45,917 nucleotides of DNA from Streptomyces sparsogenes (GTDB lineage: Bacteria; Actinomycetota; Actinomycetes; Streptomycetales; Streptomycetaceae). The stretch is taken from positions 1 through 45,917 of the forward strand of contig NZ_MAXF01000025.1 in NCBI RefSeq assembly GCF_001704635.1, given 5' to 3'. A program made the translations under genes and the position numbers. Below are positions 27,529 to 34,882 of this stretch, piece after piece. How positions within the stretch are numbered: position 1 is the first letter of the stretch; every line of letters starts with the position of its first letter. Below the pieces are notes generated by a model. That model saw nothing but the letters and a program-made list of their open reading frames with translations, did not search any database and was not told where the DNA came from.

Positions 27529-28173
27529 TCACCGCTTGAGGTAGGCCAGCACGGCCAGGACCCGGCGGTTGTCGTCGGCGGACGGCTCGATCCGCAGCTT
27601 GTCGAAGATGCTCGCGGTGTGCTTGGCGACCGCGCTCTCGCTGATGTGCAGGGTGTGCGCGATGGCGGCGTTCGACCGGCCCTCGGCCATCAGTTTCAGC
27701 ACGTCGTGTTCGCGCGGGGTCAGGCTCCCGGTCCGTCCCCTGGCGTCGCTGCGGGCCAGCAGCTTGGCGATGACCTGCGGATCCATGACCGTGCCACCCG
27801 CCGCGACGGTGCGCACCGCGTCGATGAACTGCCCGGTGTGGGTGACCCGGTCCTTGAGCAGATAGCCGATGCCGCCCTCGCCTCCGGCCAGCAGCTCATG
27901 GGCGTAGAGCTGGTCGACGTACTGGGACAGGACGAGCACCGGCAGGGCGGGGCGGCTGCGGCGGGCCTCCAGGGCGGCCCGCAGGCCCTCGTCGGTGTGG
28001 GTGGGCGGCAGCCGGATGTCGACCACGGCGACATCCAGGTCCTCCTCGCGCAGCGCGCGCAGCAGCGCCGGGCCGTTGTCCACGTCGGCGATCACCTCGC
28101 AGCCGTGCTCCCGCAGGGTGCGGATCAGACCGTCCCTGAGCAGGAAGAGGTCTTCGGCGAGGACGACACGCAC
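27529..28173 (-). CDS. NarL/FixJ-family response regulator
   Basis: 214 residues from GTG 28173. Receiver: AED at 6-8, Asp52 in VVDIRLPPTHTDEG, LVLSQYVDQ and GYLLKDRVTH. LuxR-type HTH at the C-terminus (LTPREHDVLKLMAEGRSNAAIAHTLHISESAVAKHTASIFDKL). It overlaps the kinase gene by 49 nt, so the kinase's last 16 residues are read in another frame over the start of this gene; such a long overlap implies tight coupling. Related to, but not a copy of, the regulator at 19585. Targets unknown; the CPBP protease gene upstream is a positional candidate. Confidence 0.93.
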   Translation of the reverse strand: MRVVLAEDLFLLRDGLIRTLREHGCEVIADVDNGPALLRALREEDLDVAVVDIRLPPTHTDEGLRAALEARRSRPALPVLVLSQYVDQLYAHELLAGGEGGIGYLLKDRVTHTGQFIDAVRTVAAGGTVMDPQVIAKLLARSDARGRTGSLTPREHDVLKLMAEGRSNAAIAHTLHISESAVAKHTASIFDKLRIEPSADDNRRVLAVLAYLKR

Positions 28174-29513
28174 GGAATCTCCAGGGTCACGGTGGTCGGG
28201 CCGCCCGGCGGGCTGTGCAGGGCGAGAGTGCCGTCGAAGGTACCCAACCGGCGCCGGACGCCGTGCAGTCCGGTCCCCCGGGACGGATCCGCGCCGCCCC
28301 GGCCGTCGTCGGTGACCGTGACCCGCAGCCGCGCGGCCTCGTGCGTCAGCGCGATGCGCACTTCCTGGGCGCCGGAGTGCTTGGCCGCGTTGGCGAGCAG
28401 TTCGCCGACCGCGAAGTAGGCGGCGGACTCGACCGCGGCCGGGAGCCGGCCGGGCAGCCGGGCCTCGACGTGGACGTCGAGGAAGCTGTCCAGCGCCAGG
28501 GACCGTACGGCGTCGCCGAGCCCCCGGTCGGCGAGCACCGGGGGCTGGATGCCGTGGACCAGGTCGCGCAGGTCCTGGAGCGCCCGCGCGGACGTCTCGC
28601 GCACCTCCAGGAGCAGCGCGCGGGCGGCCCTGACGCGCGCGCCGTCGATGTGGTCGGCGCCGTCGGTGTTGTCGTCGGTGTCCCCGCTGCCGTCAGTGCC
28701 ATCGGCGCCCAGCAGCCGGGTCGCCTCGTCCAGCGTCATGCCGAGGGCGACCAGCCTGGCCTGGGCGCCGTCGTGCAGGTCCCGCTCGATGCGGCGCAGC
28801 TCGGCCGCCTGCGCGTCCAGCGCCTCGTCACGGATGTCGGTGAGCCGCTCGACGCGCCGGGCCAGTTCGGTGCTGCGCGGCGCGGACAGCAGCCGGCGGC
28901 TCCAGCGGCCGTGCAGCGCGAGCACGCGCGGGGCGAGGCGCAGGCCCGCCGCGATGAACACCAGGCCGAGGGCCAGCGCGGCGAGCATGGTCGGGGTGGA
29001 GCGTACGGGGATGAAGGCGTACCAGTTGCCGTCGCCGAGGTGGCGCCAGACGAACGGCTGCACCAGCGCGCCGAACGCGCCGTACTCGACGAGGGCGAGC
29101 GGCAGCGCGACCAGCAGCCCGCCGAGCCACGGCTCCAGCCACGCCCATCGCAGATCGCGCCAGAACCCCTCGTCGCCGAGGACCGCGGCCGCCCGCCGAC
29201 GGGGCCGCTCTGCCCGCTCGGCCTGCTCGACCCGCTCGGCGTGCTCGACCCGCTCGACCCGCTCGTCGGCGAGCGGCTCCGGCGGGCTGATCGCCGTACC
29301 CGTCCAGCGGGCGGCCCAGGAGCGGTAGCGGTCGGAGAGCCGGCGCAGGGCGGTTGCGGCGGGCGGCAGCAGCCGGAACCCGGCCCCGATCGGGAGCAGC
29401 AGCAGCGCGCCGATCACCAGCGCCCCGACGCCGGCCACCGCGAAGCCCGCCAGCCCGAGCAGCTGGCACCGGCCGAGGGCAAGCCCGCCGCGTACGCCCC
29501 GTGTGCCCCCCAT
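28125..29513 (-). CDS. NarL-type sensor histidine kinase with acidic insertion
   Basis: 462 residues. Two hydrophobic regions (16-50 and 130-195) flank a cytoplasmic stretch with an Arg/Glu repeat (ERVEHAERVEQAERAER, 88-104). HisKA_3 phosphoacceptor His247 in RRIERDLHDGAQARL; N-box AVGELLANAAKHSG, G1/G2 TDDGRGGADPSRGTGLHGVRRRLG. An Asp/Gly-rich low-complexity insertion of about 25 residues (starting near 269) lies between the two helices of the dimerisation hairpin, where homologues have a short turn. The ATG at 29513 has a poor Shine-Dalgarno; a later start cannot be excluded. The N-terminal sensor half appears shorter than in related kinases. Confidence 0.88.
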   Translation of the reverse strand: MGGTRGVRGGLALGRCQLLGLAGFAVAGVGALVIGALLLLPIGAGFRLLPPAATALRRLSDRYRSWAARWTGTAISPPEPLADERVERVEHAERVEQAERAERPRRRAAAVLGDEGFWRDLRWAWLEPWLGGLLVALPLALVEYGAFGALVQPFVWRHLGDGNWYAFIPVRSTPTMLAALALGLVFIAAGLRLAPRVLALHGRWSRRLLSAPRSTELARRVERLTDIRDEALDAQAAELRRIERDLHDGAQARLVALGMTLDEATRLLGADGTDGSGDTDDNTDGADHIDGARVRAARALLLEVRETSARALQDLRDLVHGIQPPVLADRGLGDAVRSLALDSFLDVHVEARLPGRLPAAVESAAYFAVGELLANAAKHSGAQEVRIALTHEAARLRVTVTDDGRGGADPSRGTGLHGVRRRLGTFDGTLALHSPPGGPTTVTLEIPCVSSSPKTSSCSGTV

Positions 29514-29546
29514 GCCCCGCCCGCCCCGCTTCTCGCTCCCGCCGCA

Positions 29547-30368
29547 TCAGCGCCCCGAGGGCGCCACGGCGGGGATCGTAGCCGCCGGTGCCCGGCGCAC
29601 CCACGGCACCGCCGCCACCAGGCAGGCCGCCCCGAAGAGGACCATGGGCAGCACCGCGCCCGACTCCTCGTCCATGAACAGGAGCATGCCCAGGTTGATC
29701 AGGGTGTGGAAGCCGCCCGCCAGCAGCAGCCGGTTGGCCCGTACGCGCTCCAGGCCGAGCCCCAGGACCACCGACATGGCCACCGTGGCCAGCAGGAACC
29801 CGGCCGCGTACGCCGGGGCCTGGACGAACACCTGCACATGCCACACCCCCCACACCACGCCCACGGCGGCCGAGGCGGCGAGCGGGCCGAAACGGGTCCG
29901 CAGGAGGGGCTGGAAGAAGCAGCGCCAGCCGATCTCCTCACCACACGCGCCGACCAGCTGCGCCACCACGATCAGCGCGAAGGGGTGGTCGAGGGTGCGC
30001 GGGTCGGTGGCGTGGGCGTCGCCGGTCGCCAGGGCGTACGCGCCCGCGCTCAGCGCGGTGATCAGCAGCGCGGTGGCGAGCAGCGGCAGCGCGCGGCCCG
30101 CACCGTACGGCGCGGGGCCGGGGCCGTACGCCGGGGAGTCCGCTGTGGCGTCCGCCGCCCGGCCCGGCAACGCCCCGGCGAGCAGGGCCCGCACCCCGCC
30201 GGGCCACAGCAGCGCCACCGCCGCCACCCCCAGCGCGGGCCCGAACTGGGTCAGCTGGATGACCTCGTCCGGTATCCCCGTCGCGGGCTGCGCCGCGCCC
30301 AACGCCCCCGCCGCCACGAACGTGACCGCGAGGAACAGCCCCGCTTTCGCCTTCCACTTGTGCCGCAT
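29547..30368 (-). CDS. CPBP-family intramembrane glutamic endopeptidase
   Basis: 273 residues from ATG 30368 (MRHKWKAKAGLFLAV); a longer frame adds non-conserved sequence. About seven TM helices. Abi/CAAX-protease (CPBP) motifs: GACGEEIGWRCFFQPLL (EExxxR), VWGVWHVQVF (motif 2 His) and GGFHTLINLG (motif 3 His). Members process prenylated proteins or bacteriocin-type peptides, or scaffold signalling complexes. It lies upstream of the kinase/regulator genes on the same strand with a 33-nt gap, so a three-gene envelope-response operon is likely. Substrate unknown. Confidence 0.85.
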   Translation of the reverse strand: MRHKWKAKAGLFLAVTFVAAGALGAAQPATGIPDEVIQLTQFGPALGVAAVALLWPGGVRALLAGALPGRAADATADSPAYGPGPAPYGAGRALPLLATALLITALSAGAYALATGDAHATDPRTLDHPFALIVVAQLVGACGEEIGWRCFFQPLLRTRFGPLAASAAVGVVWGVWHVQVFVQAPAYAAGFLLATVAMSVVLGLGLERVRANRLLLAGGFHTLINLGMLLFMDEESGAVLPMVLFGAACLVAAVPWVRRAPAATIPAVAPSGR

Positions 30369-30576
30369 GCCGCCAGCCCCCGATCGGGTCGTACCGAATG
30401 TTCGTCGCTGCCGACGATGCCGGTCGGGGAGCCGGCGGACACTGCACCTGGTTGCCGAACGGGGTGTATCCAGATGCACCCCCCTGGGACCGGAAGCACT
30501 GCTTCCTGCGCGGGGCGCCCCCGGCTCGTGACAATCCACATGCGGAGCCCCCCGGCCGGCCAGTACGGTCACGGGC

Positions 30577-31392
30577 ATGACGAACACGGAGACGGACTGG
30601 CTCCGGCTCAACCGTGAGAACTGGGACGACAGGGTCCGCATTCACGCGGACAGCGAGTTCTACGACCTGCCCGGATTCCGAGCAGGCGCGTCCACGCTGC
30701 GTCCGTTCGAACTCGACGAGGTCGGCGAGGTGTCCGGCAAGCGCCTTGTGCACCTCCAGTGCCACATGGGCCAGGACACCCTGTCGTGGGCACGCCGTGG
30801 CGCAGAGGTCACCGGCCTGGACTTCTCCAGCGCCGCCGTCCGGACCGCTCGCACCCTGGCCGAGGACATCGGCATGGCGGACCGCGCGCGGTTCGTCGTC
30901 TCGGACGTCTATGAAGCGCCCACGGCCCTGGGCGGGGAGCGCTTCGACATCGTCTACACCGGCCTCGGAGCCCTGGTCTGGCTCCCGGACCTGCCCCGCT
31001 GGGCCGGCGTGGTGTCCTCCCTGCTGAAGGACGGCGGATTCGTCTACCTCGCGGAATTCCACCCGCTCACCGAGCTGTTGGGCGAGGACGGCAAGAGCCT
31101 GGAACACGACTACTTCCAGACCCGGCCCGAGACCTACGACTTCCCGCACACCTACACCGACGGCCCGCAGCTCACCAAGACGCTCTCGGTCCAGTGGCAG
31201 CATCCGCTCGGGGAAGTGGTGACCGCACTGGCACAGGCCGGGCTCCGCGTCGAGTTCCTGCACGAGCACGCCACCATGCTCTTCCAGCGCTATCCGGTGC
31301 TGGAGCCTTGCGGGAACGGGGAGTACCGCTTCCCGGCCGGGCACCCCCGTCTCCCGTTGATGTACTCGATCCGTGCGACCAAGGCCGCCTGA
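30577..31392 (+). CDS. Class I SAM-dependent methyltransferase
   Basis: 271 residues. Motif I VHLQCHMGQDTLSWARRGAEVTGLDFSSAAV (about 58-88; the usual DxGxGxG is replaced by QCHMGQD, as in a known subset of Rossmann methyltransferases), motif post-I aspartate in GLDFS, and FDIVYTGLGALVWLPDL as motif II/III. The C-terminal half (HDYFQTRPETYDFPHTYTD) may cap the substrate pocket. TACGGT at 30564-30569 ends 7 nt before ATG 30577, and there is no good Shine-Dalgarno, which suggests a leaderless mRNA. Substrate unknown. It ends 21 nt before a 34-bp palindrome. Confidence 0.88.
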   Translation: MTNTETDWLRLNRENWDDRVRIHADSEFYDLPGFRAGASTLRPFELDEVGEVSGKRLVHLQCHMGQDTLSWARRGAEVTGLDFSSAAVRTARTLAEDIGMADRARFVVSDVYEAPTALGGERFDIVYTGLGALVWLPDLPRWAGVVSSLLKDGGFVYLAEFHPLTELLGEDGKSLEHDYFQTRPETYDFPHTYTDGPQLTKTLSVQWQHPLGEVVTALAQAGLRVEFLHEHATMLFQRYPVLEPCGNGEYRFPAGHPRLPLMYSIRATKAA

Positions 31393-31413
31393 CGCGGCCG
31401 GGGGCCGACGCCG

Positions 31414-31487
31414 GGGTTTGCGGTGAGTATGGGACAACGACACGCCGTGGCGTCGGCGTGTCGTTGTCCCATACTCACCGCAAACCC
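31414..31487. repeat. 34-bp perfect inverted repeat (6-nt loop)
   Basis: Arms 31414-31447 and 31454-31487 are exact reverse complements around the loop TGGCGT. It lies between convergent genes (methyltransferase stop 31392; membrane protein stop 31518), so it would terminate both transcripts, but the stem is far longer than an ordinary terminator and is not especially GC-rich in its middle (GAGTATGGGACAACGACAC). Confidence 0.9.
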
Positions 31488-31517
31488 ACGAAAGGCGCGG
31501 TCGTTACGGCGGTGGCG

Positions 31518-32057
31518 TCATGACACCGGTGCGGCCTGCCTCTCCAGGGCGGAGCGCATGAAGTGGCAGCGGTCGTACGAGAGGCGCCGCATCCACAGGA
31601 CCCAGGAGCAGAGGCCGGCCGTGAAGGCCACGTAGACCAGCGGGAAGAGCCAGGAGCCGTTGACCACCCCGAGCACGAGGAGGCCGACCGCCACCAGGCC
31701 CATGAAGCCCAGCCAGTAGGGCAGCCACCGGCCCGCCCGCTCCATCCGCCTCAGGTGGTCCGCGACGAGCCGCCGCATGGCCTCCCGCTCCTCGGGGTCG
31801 CTCGGCACCTCGCGGTGCCGGAGCTTGCGGTTGAGCTCGGCCAGTCCGCGTACGTCGGTGCCGGACGCGCGGCGGGCCCTGCGGCGCTGCGCGGCCACGA
31901 TCGCGATGCCGATGGCGGCGTACAGCACGCCGTGAGCCACCCAGGAGGCCGGAGGCTCGTCCCGGCGCACCACGGCGGAGATTCCCACACCCAGCAGAAC
32001 GATCAGGACCGCCTGAGCGGTCAGACTGCGGTCGAGCCAGCGCTTCAAGCCGCGCAC
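31518..32057 (-). CDS. Membrane protein, unknown function (four TM)
   Basis: 179 residues. The first GTG (32066) directly abuts GAGGAGG and is too close; GTG 32057 (VRGLKRWLDRS), 8 nt from the Shine-Dalgarno at 32066-32072, is chosen. Two N-terminal TM segments (AQAVLIVLLGVGISAVV; VLYAAIGIAIVAAQR), a charged cytoplasmic helical stretch (about 58-105, RRARRASGTDVRGLAELNRKLRHREVPSDPEERE), then two more TM segments (YWLGFMGLVAVGLLVLG; FPLVYVAFTAGLCSWVLWM). No recognised domain. It lies downstream of recO-uppS on the same strand, but a gap of 135 nt suggests a separate unit. Confidence 0.75.
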   Translation of the reverse strand: MRGLKRWLDRSLTAQAVLIVLLGVGISAVVRRDEPPASWVAHGVLYAAIGIAIVAAQRRRARRASGTDVRGLAELNRKLRHREVPSDPEEREAMRRLVADHLRRMERAGRWLPYWLGFMGLVAVGLLVLGVVNGSWLFPLVYVAFTAGLCSWVLWMRRLSYDRCHFMRSALERQAAPVS

Positions 32058-32192
32058 GACACGCACCTCCTCGGGATCGACGGGTTACCGCTGTGGCTTT
32101 CCGCGTACCCCGTCAACGCCCGTCCGCACAGGACGACGACGGCCGGTGCCACCGTCCGTGAGGGCGGCGGCACCGGCCGTCAGGAGTCCGTG

Positions 32193-33032
32193 TCAGCGCG
32201 GGCCCTCCTGGGAGCCGTCCTTCTTCTCCGGTTCGTTCGGGATCGCCCCGCCGAAGCGGCGGTCCCGCGAGGCGTACTCCAGGCACGCGCGCCACAGGTC
32301 GCGGCGGTCGAAGTCCGGCCAGAGGACGTCCTGGTAGACCATCTCGGCGTAGGCGCTCTGCCAGATCAGGTAGTTGGAGGTGCGCTGCTCGCCCGAGGGC
32401 CGCAGGAACAGGTCCACATCCGGCATGTCGGGGTAGTAGAGGTACTTCGCGAAGGTCTTCTCGTTGACCTTCGACGGGTCGAGCCGCCCCGCCCGCACGT
32501 CCTCCGCCAGCGCCTTCGCCGCGTCCGCGATCTCCGCCCGGCCGCCGTAGTTCATGCAGAAGTACATGGTCATGGCGTCGTTGTCCTTGGTCTGCTCCTG
32601 CGCGACCTGGAGCTCCTGGGCCACCGACTTCCACAGCTTCGGCATCCGCCCCGCCCAGCGGATGCGGACGCCCATCTCGTCCATCTCGTCGCGGCGGCGG
32701 CGGATGACGTCCCGGTTGAAGTTCATCAGGAAGCGGACCTCGTCGGGCGAGCGCTTCCAGTTCTCGGTGGAGAAGGCGTACAGGGACAGGTTCTTGACCC
32801 CGATCTCCAGACAGCCCTTGAGCACGTCCAGGACCACGCCCTCGCCCACCTTGTGCCCCTCGGTACGCGGCAGCCCGCGCTCCTTGGCCCACCGGCCGTT
32901 GCCGTCCATGACCACGGCCACGTGCCGGGGCACCAGCTCACCGGGGATCTTCGGCGGGCGGGCACCCGAGGGGTGCGGCTCCGGGGCCCGGTACTCGCGC
33001 CGCTGTCGGCCCAGAATCCCGCGTCGTGCCAT
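32193..33032 (-). CDS. uppS: Isoprenyl transferase (undecaprenyl diphosphate synthase)
   Basis: 279 residues from ATG 33032. cis-prenyltransferase making the C55 lipid carrier for cell wall synthesis. Motifs: [27 protein letters not shown] with catalytic Asp43, [23 protein letters not shown] and [27 protein letters not shown] for substrate and Mg2+ binding. The N-terminal 30 residues are basic and typical of Streptomyces orthologues. It lies 35 nt after recO on the same strand; recO-uppS pairing is common in actinobacteria. An upstream extension of the frame overlaps recO and is not supported. Confidence 0.96.
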   Translation of the reverse strand: MARRGILGRQRREYRAPEPHPSGARPPKIPGELVPRHVAVVMDGNGRWAKERGLPRTEGHKVGEGVVLDVLKGCLEIGVKNLSLYAFSTENWKRSPDEVRFLMNFNRDVIRRRRDEMDEMGVRIRWAGRMPKLWKSVAQELQVAQEQTKDNDAMTMYFCMNYGGRAEIADAAKALAEDVRAGRLDPSKVNEKTFAKYLYYPDMPDVDLFLRPSGEQRTSNYLIWQSAYAEMVYQDVLWPDFDRRDLWRACLEYASRDRRFGGAIPNEPEKKDGSQEGPR

Positions 33033-33067
33033 GTGCCTGCCGTCTCCCTCTGAATGCTTCCGCGTGT

Positions 33068-33817
33068 CTATTTCTCTACGTACCGCAGCGACCGAAGTCC
33101 CCGCTCCAGGTGCCAGTGCAGATACGCCGCCACCAGCCCGCTGCCCTCCCGGGCGTGCCGGGCCTCGCACGCGTCCGCCGTCTCCCAGTCCCCGGTCAGC
33201 AGCGCGCCCAGCAGCGTCAGCGACTCCGCCGAGGGTACGACGCTTCCGGGCACCCGGCACTCCCCGCAGATCACCCCGCCCGCGCCCACCGAGAAGAACC
33301 GGTTGGGCCCGGGCATGCCGCACTTCGCGCAGTCGTCGAAACTCGGCGCGTAACCGTTGACGGCGAGGGAGCGGAGGAGGAAGGCGTCCAGGATGAGATG
33401 CGGCGCGTGCTCCCCGGAAGCGAGGGTGCGCAGCGCGCCGACCAGCAACAGATACTGCTGCACGGCGGGCTCGCCCTCGTGGTCGGTGAACCGCTCGGCG
33501 GTCTCCAGCATCGCCGTACCGGCGGTGTAGCGGGCGTAGTCGGTGACGATCGCGCCGCCGTACGGAGCGATGGTCTCACTCTGCGTGCACAGCGGGAGCC
33601 CCCGGCCGACCAGCTCGCCGCCCCCGCGCGAGAAGAACTGCACGTCGACATGGCTGAACGGCTCCAGCCGAGCCCCGAACTTCGACTTCGTCCGCCGCAC
33701 CCCCCGGGCCACGGCCCGTACCCGGCCGTGACCCCGGGTGAGCAGCGTGATGATCCGGTCCGCCTCGCCCAGCTTCTGGGTGCGCAGCACGATGCCGTCG
33801 TCGCGGAACAGACTCAT
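33068..33817 (-). CDS. recO: DNA repair protein RecO
   Basis: 249 residues from ATG 33817 ([23 protein letters not shown]); the ATG at 33826 is too close to the Shine-Dalgarno GGAGA. N-terminal OB fold (1-80), a helical domain, and a zinc-binding motif [10 protein letters not shown]...VICGEC (CxxC...CxxC). RecO loads RecA onto SSB-coated single-stranded DNA in the RecFOR pathway and anneals strands. Length and motifs match Streptomyces orthologues. First gene of a two-gene unit with uppS. Confidence 0.96.
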   Translation of the reverse strand: MSLFRDDGIVLRTQKLGEADRIITLLTRGHGRVRAVARGVRRTKSKFGARLEPFSHVDVQFFSRGGGELVGRGLPLCTQSETIAPYGGAIVTDYARYTAGTAMLETAERFTDHEGEPAVQQYLLLVGALRTLASGEHAPHLILDAFLLRSLAVNGYAPSFDDCAKCGMPGPNRFFSVGAGGVICGECRVPGSVVPSAESLTLLGALLTGDWETADACEARHAREGSGLVAAYLHWHLERGLRSLRYVEK

Positions 33818-33867
33818 GGCGCTCATTCTCCATGACGACGGACTCCGCGGAGTACCGAGGACCCCGC

Positions 33868-34776
33868 TCAGGCGGTGGCGAAGTGGGCGATGAGCGCCGT
33901 CGCGATCGGCTCGACCACCTCCGGGGCGATCATGTGGCCCATGTCCTGGATCATCAGCAGCCGTGCCCCGGCGATCGCCTCCGCGATCAGCGGCCCGTGT
34001 CCGGGTTTGGCCGGTTCGCAGGTGCCCTCGACGACCAGGGTGGGCGCCTGCACCTTGACCAGCGCGCCGACGGGTTCGAACTCCAGGTCGGCCATTCCGG
34101 CGAGCCGGTGGTTGGCCATGGTGCGCGGGTCACGGGCGCGGTCGAACAGCAGCTCCTCCAGGCGCCGCTGGGCGTCCTCGTCGAACGGCAGCGCTGTTCC
34201 GTTCATCACCCTGGCCGTCGCGATCTGGAAGTCGATGGCCTCGGCGCGGGTGCTGGGCGGCGCGGCCGTCAGGGCGGCCCGGAAGAACTCGATGAACTCC
34301 GGCCGCGGCTCCGGCAGGCTGCCCGCCGGCTGCGGTTCGCCGAGCAGGGCACGGGTCAGCACCTGTCCCTCGCGGGCACCGAGCGGGGAGGAGCCGATCA
34401 CCGTGAGGGTGGCCACCCGCTCGGGGTGGTCCGCGGCGATCCACTGGGCGAGCAGGCCGCCCGCGGAGTGGCCGACCACGTGCGCCCGGTCGATGCCGAG
34501 GGCATCCAGCAGGCCGAGCGCGTCGTCCTTGAGCGCCGCCCAGGTGTAGGGGTGGGTCTCGAAGTCCCGGGCCGTGGACCGGCCGACGTCCCGGTGGTCG
34601 TAGCGGATGACCCGGTAGCCGGCGGCCGCGATGCACCCCACGAACTCGTCGGGCCACAGCAGGCCCTGGGTCATCGAGCCCATGATGAGCAACACCGGCG
34701 GATGGGAGGGGTCGCCGAACTCCTCCGTCCACAGCTCGATGTCGCCGACCGTGACCAGTCGTCCTTCTGCCGTCAT
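33868..34776 (-). CDS. Alpha/beta hydrolase (esterase, RdmC-like)
   Basis: 302 residues from ATG 34776 (GAAGAG upstream). Classic alpha/beta hydrolase: LLIMGSMTQGLLWPDEF (oxyanion region), RYDHRDVGRST, nucleophile Ser in VGHSAGGLLAQWIA (GxSxG), Asp in the PTLVVEGTCEP/PGHGPLIAEAI region and C-terminal DMGHMIAPEV carrying the catalytic His. Related to polyketide methylesterases and other small-molecule esterases; the natural substrate is unknown. No signal peptide. It lies 106 nt downstream of the LAL regulator gene, with repeat sites in between, so it is probably that regulator's target. Confidence 0.87.
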   Translation of the reverse strand: MTAEGRLVTVGDIELWTEEFGDPSHPPVLLIMGSMTQGLLWPDEFVGCIAAAGYRVIRYDHRDVGRSTARDFETHPYTWAALKDDALGLLDALGIDRAHVVGHSAGGLLAQWIAADHPERVATLTVIGSSPLGAREGQVLTRALLGEPQPAGSLPEPRPEFIEFFRAALTAAPPSTRAEAIDFQIATARVMNGTALPFDEDAQRRLEELLFDRARDPRTMANHRLAGMADLEFEPVGALVKVQAPTLVVEGTCEPAKPGHGPLIAEAIAGARLLMIQDMGHMIAPEVVEPIATALIAHFATA

Positions 34777-34855
34777 CTGTGTCGCTCTTCTTTCGTCGCT
34801 TCTCTCGTTGACGGGGACAACTGTGCCGGGGCGGGCCACCGGTGCCATCCGTAGG

Positions 34856-34877
34856 ACCACTGGTGACGACCACTGGT
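34856..34877. promoter_or_regulatory. Two ACCACTGGT sites between LAL regulator and esterase
   Basis: ACCACTGGT at 34856-34864 and 34869-34877, 13 bp apart, about 80-100 nt upstream of the esterase start. Each is a 4-1-4 near-palindrome. The position suits activator binding. Confidence 0.45.
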
Positions 34878-34882
34878 GGCGG

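Noticed and set aside
31414..31487. Short frames on both strands reading MSMGQRHA...
   Set aside because: Both result from the same perfect palindrome; no ribosome binding site and frames run into unrelated sequence.
33033..33323. Upstream extension of uppS by 97 codons
   Set aside because: Overlaps recO, is not conserved in isoprenyl transferases, and ATG 33032 gives the normal family start.
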